Assembly: GCF_900700375.1 (NCBI RefSeq)
Contig: NW_021629800.1
Span: 1-64,000 of the forward strand
Source of the DNA: Denticeps clupeoides
Taxonomy: Eukaryota > Chordata > Actinopteri > Clupeiformes > Denticipitidae
Length of the DNA stretch: 64,000 nt
Reading direction: 5' to 3'
In this document: positions 47,722-63,778 of the stretch, piece by piece
Layout: each line of letters begins with the position of its first letter
Position numbering within the stretch: the stretch's first letter is position 1
Program-made: the position numbers and the translations under genes
Notes under the pieces: generated by a model
Told to the model about the DNA's origin: nothing
Seen by the model: the letters and a program-made list of their open reading frames with translations, nothing else
Database searches by the model: none

Positions 47722-50700
47722 AGTTCACTCTGTTTGTGAAGACACATTATCTGAGCTCCAAGGTGCCGAGTCTCGCCATAGCTCCCTCACTGGGCCTGGA
47801 GCCGTGGCCAGGTAAGCCCTTTCCTTGGACAGTTCTTAGATTAGTGATATGCTGGTAAAGCACAACACCCATAGTAGGAGCAGGGATGGTTCTAGACAGG
47901 CGTATGTGAGGAGGCAAACAGAAACATGAAGGGGACACATGGTGGCAAGAGAGGCAGGAAATGGGTGGGCCTCTACCCTAAGACCTGCCAACTAGGGTGT
48001 CCCTCCTGAAGGCCGAGCCTCTGTTGATTTTGCTATTAGGGTCACTGAGACACATAAACCTCCAGACCATGATAAGGTGGAAAGTTCCTCAGGGGGAAAA
48101 GTAAAAAAGAAATTAAAAATCGAATGAATGATTCCTCATCACATTAGAACAACTAAAAACACGACATTTACCTCAATCGAAAGCAACAGTGAAGTGATTG
48201 TCATTTGAAACACAGCACAGCAAATGTGTCCTCTGCTTTTAACCATCACCCTTGGTGAGCAGTGGGCAGTAATGAATGACAGGTGCCCGGGGAGCAGTGT
48301 CTGGGGACGGTGCTTTACTCAGTGGCGGCAGCCTTCCAATTATGGGTCTGCTTCCTTACCCGCTAGTCCACCGCTGCCCCATGCATGACTTAATATCAAA
48401 TATATTCTAACCCAATAATAACACTCCCCACTATAGTCAATATTAACAAAACTAAAAAAACTGGCGTATTTAAAAAAAAAAAAAAAAAAGCATCTCCTAG
48501 TGTTAACCTTTGTGAGCTGCTGAGGTGCCAGTCAGAGATTGGCTGCTTCCTCTAAGCCTCCCACTTATTTTGCTCTTCCCTGCCTACTAAGAAACTTTAT
48601 TTTAATTTGCATACTAACAGCGATTGGATGTTTAGCTGGGGGAGGGGGAGTGGGGATTCTGTGCAAAAACCGAGCAAACAAGAGGGGAAACATGTCATCT
48701 AATATGAGCCTTTTCCAGTAGATTTTGTTCATATTTAGCTTGTGTGGTATTTTCTTTCTTAACTTCTTAAAGTTTGATTTAAGGGGGCAGGAGGTTTGTT
48801 TATGGTGGCATTTCCCCCTCTTGCTCCAGCGTATAGACAGTACAGTGGTAAAAAATGTCTGACCTAATGTCACCATTTCAATTTTTTTTGCAATATAAAA
48901 TTGATATAATCATATTTCATTGTTGTGCTACATGCAGCACATTCATGCACTCAACTCTTGCTCTCTGTTAACATATTATGCATAAAATAATTAATTCACT
49001 TGCACAAATTTCAAATCAACCCATAATATGATCTAAAGATGTTCACACAAAACAGCTCTTTTCTCAGCAGTGAAAGCTCCAAGTTATGGTGCAGAATAAG
49101 TAAACTTGCACCACCACAAAATGGATCTGACTGCGAGGGAAACAACAGAGCAGTTTCTATCACCCAGAAAACCCCATGGTACTGCTGACATGGCCATACA
49201 TCAACCAAGCATTATTACATCATACATTACGTCATCCATACACTGTTTAAAAAAAAATGACCCGAATGAGTACTAAAAAGTCTAATCAGCTGCATTTCAG
49301 CATAGTGTAATTCCCCTGTAAATATATTAAATTAATTCTATATAAAAAAATAGCCACAGTCAAAAATATTTCATAAATATATCATATCAATGAATAACAC
49401 AATTCCAATTTCTTATTTTTCATTTCAATGTCTTATTTTTGTATGATATTAATAAAGTTTTGGCACAAAACCCATAGACACCGTACTTTTAGTGTTTGAC
49501 CTCTGCTGATCTGCCAGGCTCTCTCACTTCCTGTTCATGCTGCGGAACTGGGCAACCAAAAGACTGCATGATGAGGAGCAGAGACCCGACTCCTTCCTGG
49601 AGCGATTTCGGGGCCCAGAGCTCAAGGACCTCTCCAGCCGGGGCAGCACAGCTCAGTCGTCACTGGGCTGCATGGATGCACCACGAAAGAGGAAGTGAGT
49701 TCAGCAGGATTTTGTGGCGAGAGATTCTAGACTCCCCATGTTCTAGACTCCTGCTCCTTTGTAGAATTGCATGGGTATAAAGAGTTAATACAGAGGAACA
49801 ATATTTCAAGGGGTACAGGAGGATTTGCCTTCATTCTGATTCATGTTCCAGACTTAGCAGAATGAACAAAGCACAAAATGACATTTTAAACGATAATTAC
49901 AGACCATGCCACCTTCTAAATTTATTGTGCGGGAGAGTAACTCTGTTGCTCTGAGAGGACATTTGATTGGCCGGTGCTCCCCTCTTCAGTCATGCCAAGA
50001 AAGGACATGCTGGAGCAGTGGAGGATATGAGGGACACCATGAGTACGTGAGGTGGGAAGGCAATTTAATGGACGTAGAGCTATTAGTGAAGGAAGCTAGA
50101 GTGTATAGAGTGTTTTTTTTTTTTTTTTCTCAGTTAGGGTATGCCCACCTTTTAGAGGCTTCGTAGTTATAAATTACAACTAGTAACCATTCCTATTAGT
50201 TTACTGTAAACTGTAAAACTTGCATATTCCCATTTTACAGTGTACAAATAGTCTTAAGTTAACAACTAACAAGATCTGTGTTTTTTATAATAAAGTAATG
50301 CCACCCAATGGGCGCTGGCAGCTTACAATATGAACAACTGCAACAACACTGATGAGTAAGTGCACTTTGTAGTTGTTAGTTCTGTTTAGTGTAGTGTCTG
50401 TGGTAGAATCATGGGTACATCAAGTAAAGCAAGTAGTTTGTGTAACATGATGCCACCTACTGGGCAAAGTGTAACATGCAACATCAGTAATGTAGTTGTA
50501 GTGAAGCCTTCCCATTTAGAGTAGTTCAAGTTACATAAAGATAAAAAATTTGATCTTTAGTAAAAAGGATGAAAAGAAGGAAGAGTTAAAAAAAGAGGAG
50601 AAAAAGGATGGGGACAACAAAGAGGAAGAGAAAAAAGATGAAAAGAAGGACGAGAAGAAAGATGAAAAGAAAGACGATAAAAAGGATGATAAAAAAGATG

Positions 50701-53153
50701 ATAAAAAGAAAGAAGATCCTCCGTAAGTACACACGGCATCAGTGGTAGAAGATAATGTCACAGTGTTTAGTGAAAAGAGAAGTGTTAGCACTTCACTAGT
50801 AGAAATACATAAAAGTGGTGCATGCAGTAACTAAAGGCTTTTTTCAGGAAGGAAATTTGGATCATGGATCCATCAACGGACTTATACTATAGATGGCAGA
50901 CCGTAATTGCTGCACCAGTATTTTACAACCTGATGATGCTAGTGACAAGGTTGGTTCACATACAATCAAAGGCCACTTTATTATACACACCTAGTATTTA
51001 TGTATAGGTACATTTTGAAGGTGTATATTTGCATATTCAAATTGCAGCCAATACCCTATTTTTTTATTTTGACCAAACACACCATTTGAACAAAATGTAT
51101 TGGGACCCTGCAATTCAGGTGTTACAAGTGTATAAAAAACCCAAGCACCTACCTATACACTTACAAACATTTCATCCCTGTTTGATATTCTGGCATTAGC
51201 TACAAGTGGTAATATTGCGATGTGGAAGAGTTTAGGAAATATGACCTAACTGAGCTAGAGTGTGGAGGTGCATAGTAAGCAAAAGCTGGCAACACTTTAT
51301 TAATGTTCCAAACGTCCTTTGACATTAACCTCAGCACAAAAATGGTCTTGCTGACGCTTCATATAATGAGTTGCTACACTGAAGTCTTCCATCACCAAGT
51401 CCTGTGCCAAGCATTGGATAGAATCTTGTGAAGTTGACCGCCGCCGGACACAAATTACACTTCTCTGTCTGTGTAATGGATGAGTCTGGATTTGCAGATG
51501 CTAGTAGAACGTTAACTGCCTTTTAGTCTTTAACTATATTTATGATTCATAATGTTATATAACTGTTTCCTTTTAGAGCCTGCTTCAATGAACTCCAGGA
51601 AAAATATACAATTTTATGGGTAATACTAGATTACACATCCGATATGATCTACTACATGGACACTTTTGTCAAATCACGAACAGGTGAGCATCTTCTTTAA
51701 ATATGAACCAGTAAATGCATAACTGGGAAAGATGCCTAATCAGGAAAATGTTCTTACAGGGTTCTTGGAACAAGGATTGCTTGTTAAAGACCCCAAAAAA
51801 TTGAGGGGCAACTACATGAAAAAGCCACAGTTCAAATATGATGTTCTTTCAATCTTTCCAACTGACCTTTTTATGTTTAAAGTGGGATTCAATAATCCTG
51901 AACTAAGGTTCAACCGACTCTTCAAAATGTCACGGCTTTTGGAATTTTTTGAGCGCACTGAGACCAGAACCAGTTTCCCCAACATGTTCCGAATCAGCAA
52001 CCTTGTACTTTACATTCTGATTATCATCCACTGGAATGCCTGCATTTACTTTGCTATCTCAAAAACCATTGGCTTTGGCTCAGACACCTGGGTGTATCCC
52101 AACATCACTGACCCCAACTTTGGCCGTCTGAGAAGGAAATACATCTACTGTCTGTACTGGTCAACGCTAACCTTGACCACCATTGGAGAGACCCCACCAC
52201 CTGTCAAAGACATTGAGTATGTGTTTGTTGTTGCAGATTTTCTCATTGGAGTACTGATTTTTGCTACAATCGTCGGCAATGTTGGTTCCATGATCTCCAA
52301 CATGAATGCCTCCCGTACAGATTTCCAGTCCAAAATTGACCAAATAAAGCAGTACATGCACTTCCGAAAGGTCACCAAAGACCTGGAAAACAGGGTTATC
52401 AAGTGGTTTGATTATCTCTGGACCGAGCAGAAAACATGTGATGAAAAGGAAGTGTTGAAGAACCTACCAGACAAACTGAAGGCAGAGATCGCCATCAACG
52501 TCCACCTGGACACGTTAAAGAAGGTCCGAATTTTCCAGGGTTGCGAAGCGGGTCTCCTGATTGAGCTGGTGCTCAAGTTACAGCCTCAGGTCTTCAGCCC
52601 TGGGGACTACATCTGCAAGAAAGGTGATATTGGGAGGGAGATGTACATCATCAAGGAAGGTAAGCTGGCTGTGGTGGCAGATGATGGGATCACACAGTTT
52701 GTGGTGCTTGGTGAGGGGGCATACTTTGGAGAAATCAGCATCCTAGGAATCAAAGGAAGTAAAGCTGGCAATAGGCGAACAGCCAACATCAGGAGCGTGG
52801 GCTACTCCGACCTCTTTGCCCTCTCAAAAGATGATCTGATGGAGTCTCTGACTGAGTACCCAGATGCCAAGAGGGCCCTGGAAGAGAAGGGTAAGGCCAT
52901 CCTCATGAAGGACAACCTGATTGATGAGGCAATAGCAAATGCTGGGTCTGACACCAAAGACCTGCTGGATAAGCTTTTGAATCTAGAAAGCAATGTGGAT
53001 GCGATGATTACCAGGTTTGCCAGATTCTTGGCTCAGTACACATCCAGCAATGTAAGGGTGAAGACCAGACTCACAGACATGGAGACCCAAATTAAGGTTG
53101 TGCACGATGGTGAAAAAAGTGAAGTAGTTGAGGAAAAGAAAGACCAAAAGTAA
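47722..53153 (+). CDS. cnga3: Cone cyclic nucleotide-gated channel alpha 3
   Basis: Seven exons in phase: 47722-47811, 49518-49694, 50296-50355, 50561-50722, 50848-50949, 51577-51683, 51760-53153. The short first coding exon before 47722 was not found. From 47722 the frame gives 696 residues, close to the family length (human 694). The channel opens with cGMP and carries Na+ and Ca2+ in the cone outer segment. Evidence in order: [16 protein letters not shown], a Lys/Asp/Glu-rich stretch, [20 protein letters not shown] (S1), [21 protein letters not shown] (S4), S5, the pore [13 protein letters not shown], the C-linker ([15 protein letters not shown]), the cyclic-nucleotide domain ([34 protein letters not shown]) and a leucine-zipper-like C-terminus. 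CNGA1 is the alternative; [13 protein letters not shown] and the vwa3b neighbour favour A3. AATAAA lies near 53511 and 53583. Confidence 0.93.
48183..48385 (-). mobile_element. SINE family A, with internal gaps
   Basis: GTGAAGTGATTGTCATTTGA, GTGTCCTCTGCTTTTAACCA and CCCGGGGAGCAGTGTCTGGG identify family A on the minus strand. It lacks part of the head (the B box region is mostly missing). It lies in a cnga3 intron. Confidence 0.85.
48390..49515. other. cnga3 intron, no other feature
   Basis: AT-rich intron with an A-run at about 48471-48489. Nothing else supported. Confidence 0.4.
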
Positions 53154-54320
53154 TTCAAGGCTTTGCATTTCACTCTATTGAACTTTTTCTTTTTAAAGTA
53201 TAACAAGAAAATGTTTATATCTGTGTCTTTTTATGTATTGCAACTGTTCATATTTAATCATTCTTGTTAGGGTTTGCGTATGGCAAACTGTTTGGCTGTA
53301 TGAGCTTGAAATCGTGCTAACCAAGATACACAAGTAAATGGAATGCCATATTTGGGGAGAGTCTGGAAGCAAGATTCTGTATTATAATGCTGCAACACTG
53401 TGCATGATGGAAGACATGCTGTCCTGTATTCATCACTAGCGTCTGAAAGGGGACTTTTTAAGAGCATTTGCAATAAGGAGACGTGGTGTAAGATAGGTAT
53501 GTGAGAAAATTAATAAAATGGTTTCCATTCTATATGGCACACTTAACATGGATGTTCTGTTATTCAACCAAACAACTTAATCAATAAAGGGCTTCAGTAT
53601 CAGAATAAAGTGTGAGCAAAAATGTACAGCCATCAGCAAGAGTCATTTTCTGCAAGGTCCTGGATGCCAGTTACAAAATGTAAATTCTAGTAAAGACTAG
53701 AAATTCCGAAATTGGAATTAAAAAGCATCATACTACACCTTGGAGTGAAAAGTGGACTTTTCAGCTCAAAATTCTGTGAAGCATAATTTAAATATGAAAC
53801 ATATTGAAAGCAAGGTTTGTATAGGTCATACGTCCATTAAAGAAGCACTCGGAGGCACATCCAGTGCTAGTTCTTCAAATTTCAAACATTTTTCAATGGT
53901 CTCATTACCTAGTTGCATTATTAAAGCAAATATGTATGAGGCTGTGAGTTACAGATATTTTATCAGGGTTATCAGCATCACGAACAACGTAAAACATTAC
54001 AAAATGTTAACTGATTTGTGAATAGCAAGTAACCAGAGTACAATTATGATAACCTTCAAAAGGTACTGTTTATTTGTAAAGAAACAGAATATTTCACAGT
54101 ATTCACTGTGCTCAGTGTACAGGAAACAGCGATTTCAATATTTCCCTTCACCTGTGACCACCGCATCAGTGCACCAGTAACTGGGTCTCCCACTGAACAC
54201 TGGGGCTAATAAAACTTCTCTCTCATTTCTTCCTTACGTTTGAATGTCAATTACAAGATCTTCTAAAATACATGGCTGGTGGACAGTTAAAAAAATCTTA
54301 CATTTTTGTCACTGAGATAA
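53154..54320. other. 3' UTR and convergent intergenic space
   Basis: The 3' UTR of cnga3 continues to AATAAA near 53511 or 53583. After that the sequence is non-coding up to the convergent ube3a gene. Confidence 0.5.
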
Positions 54321-54321
54321 G

Positions 54322-54500
54322 GTATTAGCATAGTGGGTTAGACACTTGCCTATGAACTAGAAGCCCACTTACTACCATTGTGTCCCTGAGCAAGACACAT
54401 AACCCTGAATGTCTTCAGGGGGGACTGTCCCTGTCACTACAGATTGTAGTTCACTCTGGATAAGGCCATCTGATAAATGCCAGAAATGTCAATGTCAAAA
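54322..54500 (+). mobile_element. SINE family B, diverged
   Basis: GCATAGTGGGTTAGACACTT, CCCACTTACTACCATTGTGT and CTCTGGATAAGGCCATCTGA show family B on the plus strand, with more changes than the copy at 41.96 kb. It lies between cnga3 and ube3a. Confidence 0.8.
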
Positions 54501-54870
54501 TAATTCTAGCACAGAATAATCCGCAATAAAAACTACAGATTATTATACTACAGTGTCACCATGCTATAAATAAAACACACAGTCAAACATACTTCATATT
54601 AATTGGAAAAAAAAAAAGATATTTTTTAATTAGTGTTTGATCTGTGATGAGGTAAACGTAGCAAGTATATTAAGTGCTTACAGATCCTGGCACCGAGTAA
54701 TTTATTTCCCCTGCTGCTAGAAGGACCTGAACAGGACTACAGTGCAAAAAATGACAGTACAAGCCTCACAGTACATCAAAAATACAAATCCCATCCTGCA
54801 CCTTTCTGCTGCTGCTGCTGTTGTTCACGTCACAGGCATTGAAAAATGAAAAGCCGTGTGACATACACTC

Positions 54871-58122
<3,252 letters not shown>

Positions 58123-58182
58123 CTTCCAGGTTCTGCGCTCGTGGAAGCAACTTGCTTCTTTCAGATAAAAACTTCACTGAAA

Positions 58183-58413
58183 TTGAAAGTGAAGTGATTG
58201 TCAATGTGAAACACTGCAGCACAGCACACAGTGACACAGTGAAACGTGTCCTCTGTATTTAACCATCACCCTTGGCAGCCATGACAGGCGCCCGGGGAGC
58301 AGTGTGTGGGGACGGTGCTTTGCTCAGTGGCACCTTGGCGGATCAGGATTCGAACCGGCAACCTTCTGATTACGGGGCCGCTTCCTTAACTGCTAGGCCA
58401 CCACTGCCCTACT
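58183..58413 (-). mobile_element. SINE family A, nearly full copy
   Basis: AAAGTGAAGTGATTGTCAAT to GGGCAGTGGTGGCCTAGCAG (on the minus strand as head) with B box GGTTCGAATCC. It lies in the first intron of ube3a, 60 bp upstream of the coding exon. Confidence 0.9.
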
Positions 58414-58419
58414 GGCCTT

Positions 58420-59620
58420 AGGGATTACATCCCAACATCAGTCTTATGCAGGTCAGGGCCTTCATGGGCACAGACAATGTGGAACATGTTAATTTGCAGT
58501 CAAAGCAGAGCCAACTTTGGATTTTAGTGCTAAATATAATTTCTCTCATCTGGTCTCATATGGTTACTGGCATGCCAGGCACTTCAGTGTCCTCAAAAAA
58601 AAAAAAAAAATCACAGACTATATGGTTCAATAACAATGTGCATAATTCTTCAGCAGAGCTGAGCAGATAATCAATACAACAGATTAATACGGATGTATAC
58701 TGCACACCAATTTCACCACCATTATTGAAATAATTTATGTGTTATTTTTTTATATATAACAGCAACTAACTGTCATAATGCAACCCAATGTGTAATCTGC
58801 TTTAATAATAATGATGCAAAATGCATTTTGCAAAATATGGATATTATATTGTGCACCAATATCCAGCCATGACACAGAACATTCAGAGAAACTACAAGAA
58901 CTTACAGGTTGCTGAAAGCAAGAAAAGGAAAAGAGAAGCAGGTGAAATTATTCACACAACCAGAGAGAAAAATACACACGGAATACAGTGGCCCACTGTA
59001 TATAAACTTTACAAAAGTGATGAACAAAAATGACTATAATTCAGTGCTGAAGCAACTTTTCTATTTTGTATGTACTTTGCTTATCTTACAGCATTATGTT
59101 GTTCTTTTTAACTATTATTTGTATAAAACGACTTTTTTGTATAAAACGTATTAAAAGTTTATAATTAGTAAGTGTGTTGTTTGTAATATCAGGAAAAAGC
59201 ATTAAATCATCAATTATGGCTCGAGAGGGCGTTTCACGCTCAGCATGGAAACGCAAGCCACGCCCCCTGACGTCACACGTGCGCGCCAGGAAACCTGATC
59301 TTGAAAGTAAGCTTTTTTAGTCCTCATGCCCTGTAATTTACTAATCACGGTGTTTCACGTAATCGTAATTGTTTGGCTTCGGTGTTTCTTGGCTCGTGAT
59401 CATTTTAATGGACGTCAGACGAAATAAGGACATTCTGTGGAGTGACTCAACACAACAATTTTGTTACAAAAAATGACATTTTTGTTACAAAAAATGAAAA
59501 AATGACGACGTTGCATTTATTTTTGATACTTAAGTAAATTTAAAGTTTAAAATACTTTAATCTTCCACGTGATTTAAAGTACAAACGTTAGATCTTTCCC
59601 TTTAACCCCGAGTAAAGGTA
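58420..59620. other. First intron of ube3a
   Basis: AT-rich, with an A-run at about 58595-58611. A CpG-containing patch near 59225-59300 (GAGGGCGTTTCACG, GTGCGCGCCAGG) could be an alternative promoter. No coding exon, and no sign of an AZUL zinc domain. Confidence 0.4.
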
Positions 59621-59625
59621 CATAC

Positions 59626-59830
59626 CTCTTCCGCCAGGAATATGTTGTATTATATGTTGTAATATGCGGTATTCTGTCACCCGGACCCGGGCTCAGCGCG
59701 TCGCCGCTTCTCTGCCCTCTGCCATCTTGCCTTCTGCCGCGACGTCTGTCACTGTCAACAAGTGTCTCCTTTTCCCACAATGCACCGCTGTAATGACTCG
59801 TCCGAACGCGCGGGTCGGATCGGGTTTTAA
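59626..59830 (-). promoter_or_regulatory. ube3a promoter and 5' UTR exon
   Basis: A CpG-rich stretch with a YY1-type motif (CAAGATGGC on the minus strand, 59721-59729) and TTTCCCACAATGCA at 59770-59783, resembling a ZNF143-type site. On the minus strand it runs into a good donor AAGAG/GTATGT at 59626, and the matching acceptor lies at 58133 (GCGCAG), 10 bp before the ube3a ATG. A short frame from an ATG in the YY1 site stops after 10 codons. Confidence 0.6.
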
Positions 59831-59860
59831 ACGACCAGGAATATTCATTCACAATTATAA

Positions 59861-60042
59861 ATTTACATTTACATTTACAGCATTTATCAGACGCCCTTAC
59901 AATCAGTAGTTACAGGGACCGTCCCCCCCCGGAGCAATTTGGGTGTCTTGCTCAGGGACACAATGGTAGTAAGTGGGATTTGAACCTGGGTCTTCTGGTT
60001 CAAAGGAGAGTGTGTTACCCGCTAGGCTACCACCACCTCCAA
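59861..60042 (-). mobile_element. SINE family B, nearly full copy
   Basis: It contains TTTACAGCATTTATCAGACG, CTTACAATCAGTAGTTACAG, TTGCTCAGGGACACAATGGT and the tRNA-like head with B box as GGTTCAAATCC. It lies just upstream of the ube3a promoter. Confidence 0.88.
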
Positions 60043-62710
60043 TAAATGATTATTACACGCAAGCATTATGCTGTGGTGTTATTATTCCTTCAACATGTCC
60101 TTCCTTGTACTAAATTGTATAAAACGTTTTTTTTTAATTGAGGTAGTAATTAACTTTGGTAAGATTTTATCGTTCTCAAATCTAGACCTCTATTTAAATT
60201 CAATTCTCAGAATGTGCTTTGGACCATTTCAGTCAGCAGGTGGCAGCATTTTACCAGAGTCTGCAAGGTGAGGTGACAAACCTGTCACCAAGCAGAAAGA
60301 CACCTTTATTCTCTTGCCTCCATCGCTAAATGGATATTAAATCTGAACCAGTTTCTCACATTGGCTCTATCATTCTGTTGCGTGGACTAAATATTTCTCA
60401 GGGGTCAACCAGGTGACCCCGCTAATCTCCGCCGCTTCCTTGAATTTCCAACAAACCCTACGTGCCACACAACCGATCCGGTGCTTTTGGCCACCCGCCC
60501 CCCCCTATTGATGAAGTGTGTTTGGCGTGAGCCTGCCAATCTTTTTCAAAATGATGGGCTCTGTTTGCATGGCATTCTGGGAGAGATGCTTCTGTCTGAG
60601 GCCACGGGTATTGTTGAATAATGGAAAGGGTGTCCGAGTTTTAGGAATATGTGGTCCGATGCATCTGTGTAGAATCAAGACCTCATGAATATAGACAGCT
60701 GTTTAGCCCCAAGTCAGCATTGCCCGAGATTGAACTGTTCTTTGTGAATCAGTTAAGCTCGTAGAGACGGAATGCCCGAGCAAGCCGAGACAGAGCGCGC
60801 CAACAACAGCCTCTGCACCATTCCGATAAACCCTGCGCTCCTGCGGTGAAGAGACCCGAGCCCACCGCTGTGGCCGGGGTTCGCTGGTTGAGGGGGGGGT
60901 CAACATTTGCAGCAATCAATCAGTCGAGCCACAGTCCTTCCGAGCTCCAGCCGGACACTTCCAGCTACCTCTGTAGCGTTGCTGAGCAACCCGTGCCGAA
61001 CCAGGCAAAGGTGGCTCCGCTTATTATAGTCTGGATTTCGGCATCGGTTTCCAGTGTTGGCTTTATTCCTCTTCTCGTGTAGTACATTGCTGCTGAAGAA
61101 TTACTTGACATGGAAAAGTGGATTTATGGCTCATTTACAAACATAATAAATGAGATAATTGAATTATATTAGCTAAGTAATTGACCACCTTTAGCTTCGT
61201 TGTAGTACTTACATGTGTATTTTATTTTATCCAAGAAATATATTAAAATATATATATTAAAAATATATATATTAAAAGACATTAATTAAAATATTACTAT
61301 ATAGTTTATTAACTCTCTATCTGTCAAACCTTTACCTTGCACAGATTCACATAAAAATCTTAGAATGCCCCATCCTGACCTCCATGACATCTGATGTAAG
61401 AGTAGTGAATCAATAAATTATTGCAATGCTTTAGCAAAAAAAAAAAAAACGCACCATGATAAAGGTGTGTAAAAATTTGCTGATTTTTGAAAATGCTCTA
61501 CGGAGGAATAAAACCATATAATTATTTTTAATAAAACACCCCGGAACGAATGTTCCATTCCTACCAGAGGACAACAGAAACATTTAAATAAGCAGCAGGC
61601 AGACTTTGTGAATGCTGACCCTGCTGACCTCAGTGCATGTTAATTCTGAATTAGGACGGCAACCTTAAGCCATTGCTGTAAACCAATACATAGACACACC
61701 CTGAGTATCGGCGGTTTTGACTGAACAACAGTTTGTTCGATTTTATTGACGTGATGTAATTGATGGCACATTAAATCTAATCATGTTGTGACAAGATGTC
61801 AATCGACACTTATTGCTTGAAATTTTTCTGACCAAAGGACATTGAGCCCAATGTGGACGTCATCCATGAATTTTAATTAGACGATGAACAATTCGAGACT
61901 TTTTAAATACTCTGAACCAGTCAACACTGAGAGCAGCGCTCACCCGTTTAACTTTCACCCCATAAATCTCACCCATCCCCGCAGTGGGAGCGAACCAGAC
62001 AGTGGGGACATCTGGACACGTTCAGATCACCAGAGGGCTCTGATGTAATCTTAGGGGAGAGGAAAATTGGCAAGACTGAGAATGAAGAAGTAAAGCCTTT
62101 TGGAAGGCACATGTCGAGCCTCTCTGGTGCCCATTCTGTTTGATAAGCAGCCTAAAATGTGTTGCTGGTGACCTTTAAGAGAGGAGATAGTGCAGCTATA
62201 TTCATCATTACTTTCACTGATCTTTTTCAGCAGCAATATCAAACCGTGGCACACCCAAGACATTTCTGAACGTCTATTTTTAAGGTCTAAAGACTGATCT
62301 ATATTTAAAAGAACACAAAAATAAAACAGCAATCTTGAATAGCTTGTTAAATGGAGAATGATCCGCACCAAGTGAGATGAATGAAAACCAACAGCCTCAT
62401 ATAGCCCGGAGCGCATGGCAATGCTGTCGTAAGCATTTCTTACTTCATTCTCACACAGAGACCCAATGTGATGCTCAGTCACACCAACTATTCTTAACTG
62501 CCGACATTTGCATATTAAAGGGGTCACTGCACAGGGGAGAGATACATGGTGTGTTGTTTTTCCCCTCGTGGTTTTATTATCATGGTTCCCACTGTTCTTT
62601 TGTGATTGTTGGTCTTATATTTGCACCCTTTATATTTTACTACTCTGTGGCATAATAATTTCACGGCATTGCCAAATACATGCGACAGAAAGCCTTGAAA
62701 CTTTTAGAAA
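60043..62710. other. Gene-free stretch
   Basis: No supported exon. TCAGCAGGTGGC near 60233-60244 is one mismatch from a CTCF core. A GC-richer patch at 60760-61030 and an AT-repeat at 61230-61280 are present. Parts read like unique, possibly conserved non-coding DNA, but this cannot be judged from one sequence. Confidence 0.35.
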
Positions 62711-62711
62711 G

Positions 62712-62806
62712 TAAAGTGATTGTCATTGTGATACACAGCACAGCACACGGTAGCACACTATGAAATGTTGGTCCTCTGCTTTTAACCATCACCCTTGGTG
62801 AGCAGA
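62712..62806 (-). mobile_element. SINE family A, tail fragment
   Basis: AAAGTAAAGTGATTGTCATT, CAGCACAGCACACGG and CTCTGCTTTTAACCATCACC identify the tail. It stops at TTGGTGAGCAG. Confidence 0.85.
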
Positions 62807-63635
62807 ACTTGCCGACATGTATAGCAGTAGTAGTAGGTTTTCCCCCCCTCCCTACACGTGTATATATGCTGGTAATAAATGACGTCCAAAAGCTGCGTTC
62901 ACCTCCCCATATTTGTACTAGTAATGGAATGCCATTCTGCCACGCCCAACAAAAAGTCTAGACACGCCCTGGATGCAAGGGGGCGCCACCTTAAAGCTTG
63001 CCTAAGGCTCCAAATATGTTTGGGCTGGGCTTGCTGTTAAAGCAGCTTCATTGTTCTAGCCGTGAGGTTGAAGGCGTTGCTTTCTCAATCGAGCCTTCCT
63101 GACAGCATTGGAGGCCACCTCAGTGCCACATTAATAAAGTGTCTAAAGCTGTATCAGCTGTATGTAAATCATAGTCCAGGAAAATGAGTTCCTTGGTTGT
63201 TCTGAATTTGTTGTGCTATTATCTAAGGGCAGGGTCAATACCTTCGCTTAAACGAAGATCAGATCACATTGACAAATGAAGAGATTTGAGAGAGTATGCA
63301 GTGTCTTAAAGTGCTGTTTCCCACTGTCCCCATACACAAGTATAGATTACACATACTATTAATAACACTCAAATTAAACTAAATTTGAATGCCTACAGAG
63401 ACAATAAAAATGATAAAACTTTCTGCATACTGAACAAGGACAGCATCATATAAGATGCTCAAATAAGAGCGCATGCATTCTGTTGCGACACTGCGTGCTT
63501 CCTTTTGTTCCTTTTAGGTTGTGTTTCGGCCATCAGAATATTTATTTAAAAACCACCAAGCGCCTTCCTTCACCCAGCATGGCAGCACATAGATAAACGC
63601 CCTCTGCCTGTTGACTGTAACCCACTCTTCCTCCT
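62807..63635. other. No gene seen
   Basis: No exon or known repeat that I can support. Confidence 0.3.
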
Positions 63636-63640
63636 TTCAG

Positions 63641-63778
63641 AAGGATTTATCACCCACGATACACCATGGGGTTAAAATGACTTTCACCAACTGCAGAGGT
63701 TTATCTGGAATCGCTGCCTACCGTGGGAAGATTGTGATGTCCAGACATAATGACTGTGAAGGACCTGGAGCAGGCAGG
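63641..63778 (+). other. Possible orphan exon
   Basis: A strong acceptor (CTTCCTCCTTTCAG) opens 46 codons in phase (including VKMTFTNCRGLSGIAAYRGK) and ends at a consensus donor (GGCAGG/GTGAGT). Both sites are good and the length is a multiple of three. I do not recognise the protein. The rest of the gene would lie beyond the window or does not exist. Confidence 0.35.

Noticed and set aside
50531-50791. Ser/Phe-rich minus-strand frames opposite cnga3
   Set aside because: They are the complement of the Lys-rich coding repeat.
59574-59852. A 92-codon minus-strand frame at the ube3a promoter
   Set aside because: It covers a CpG-rich promoter and 5' UTR exon and runs through the donor at 59626; the composition is arginine-rich in the manner of CpG-island frames.
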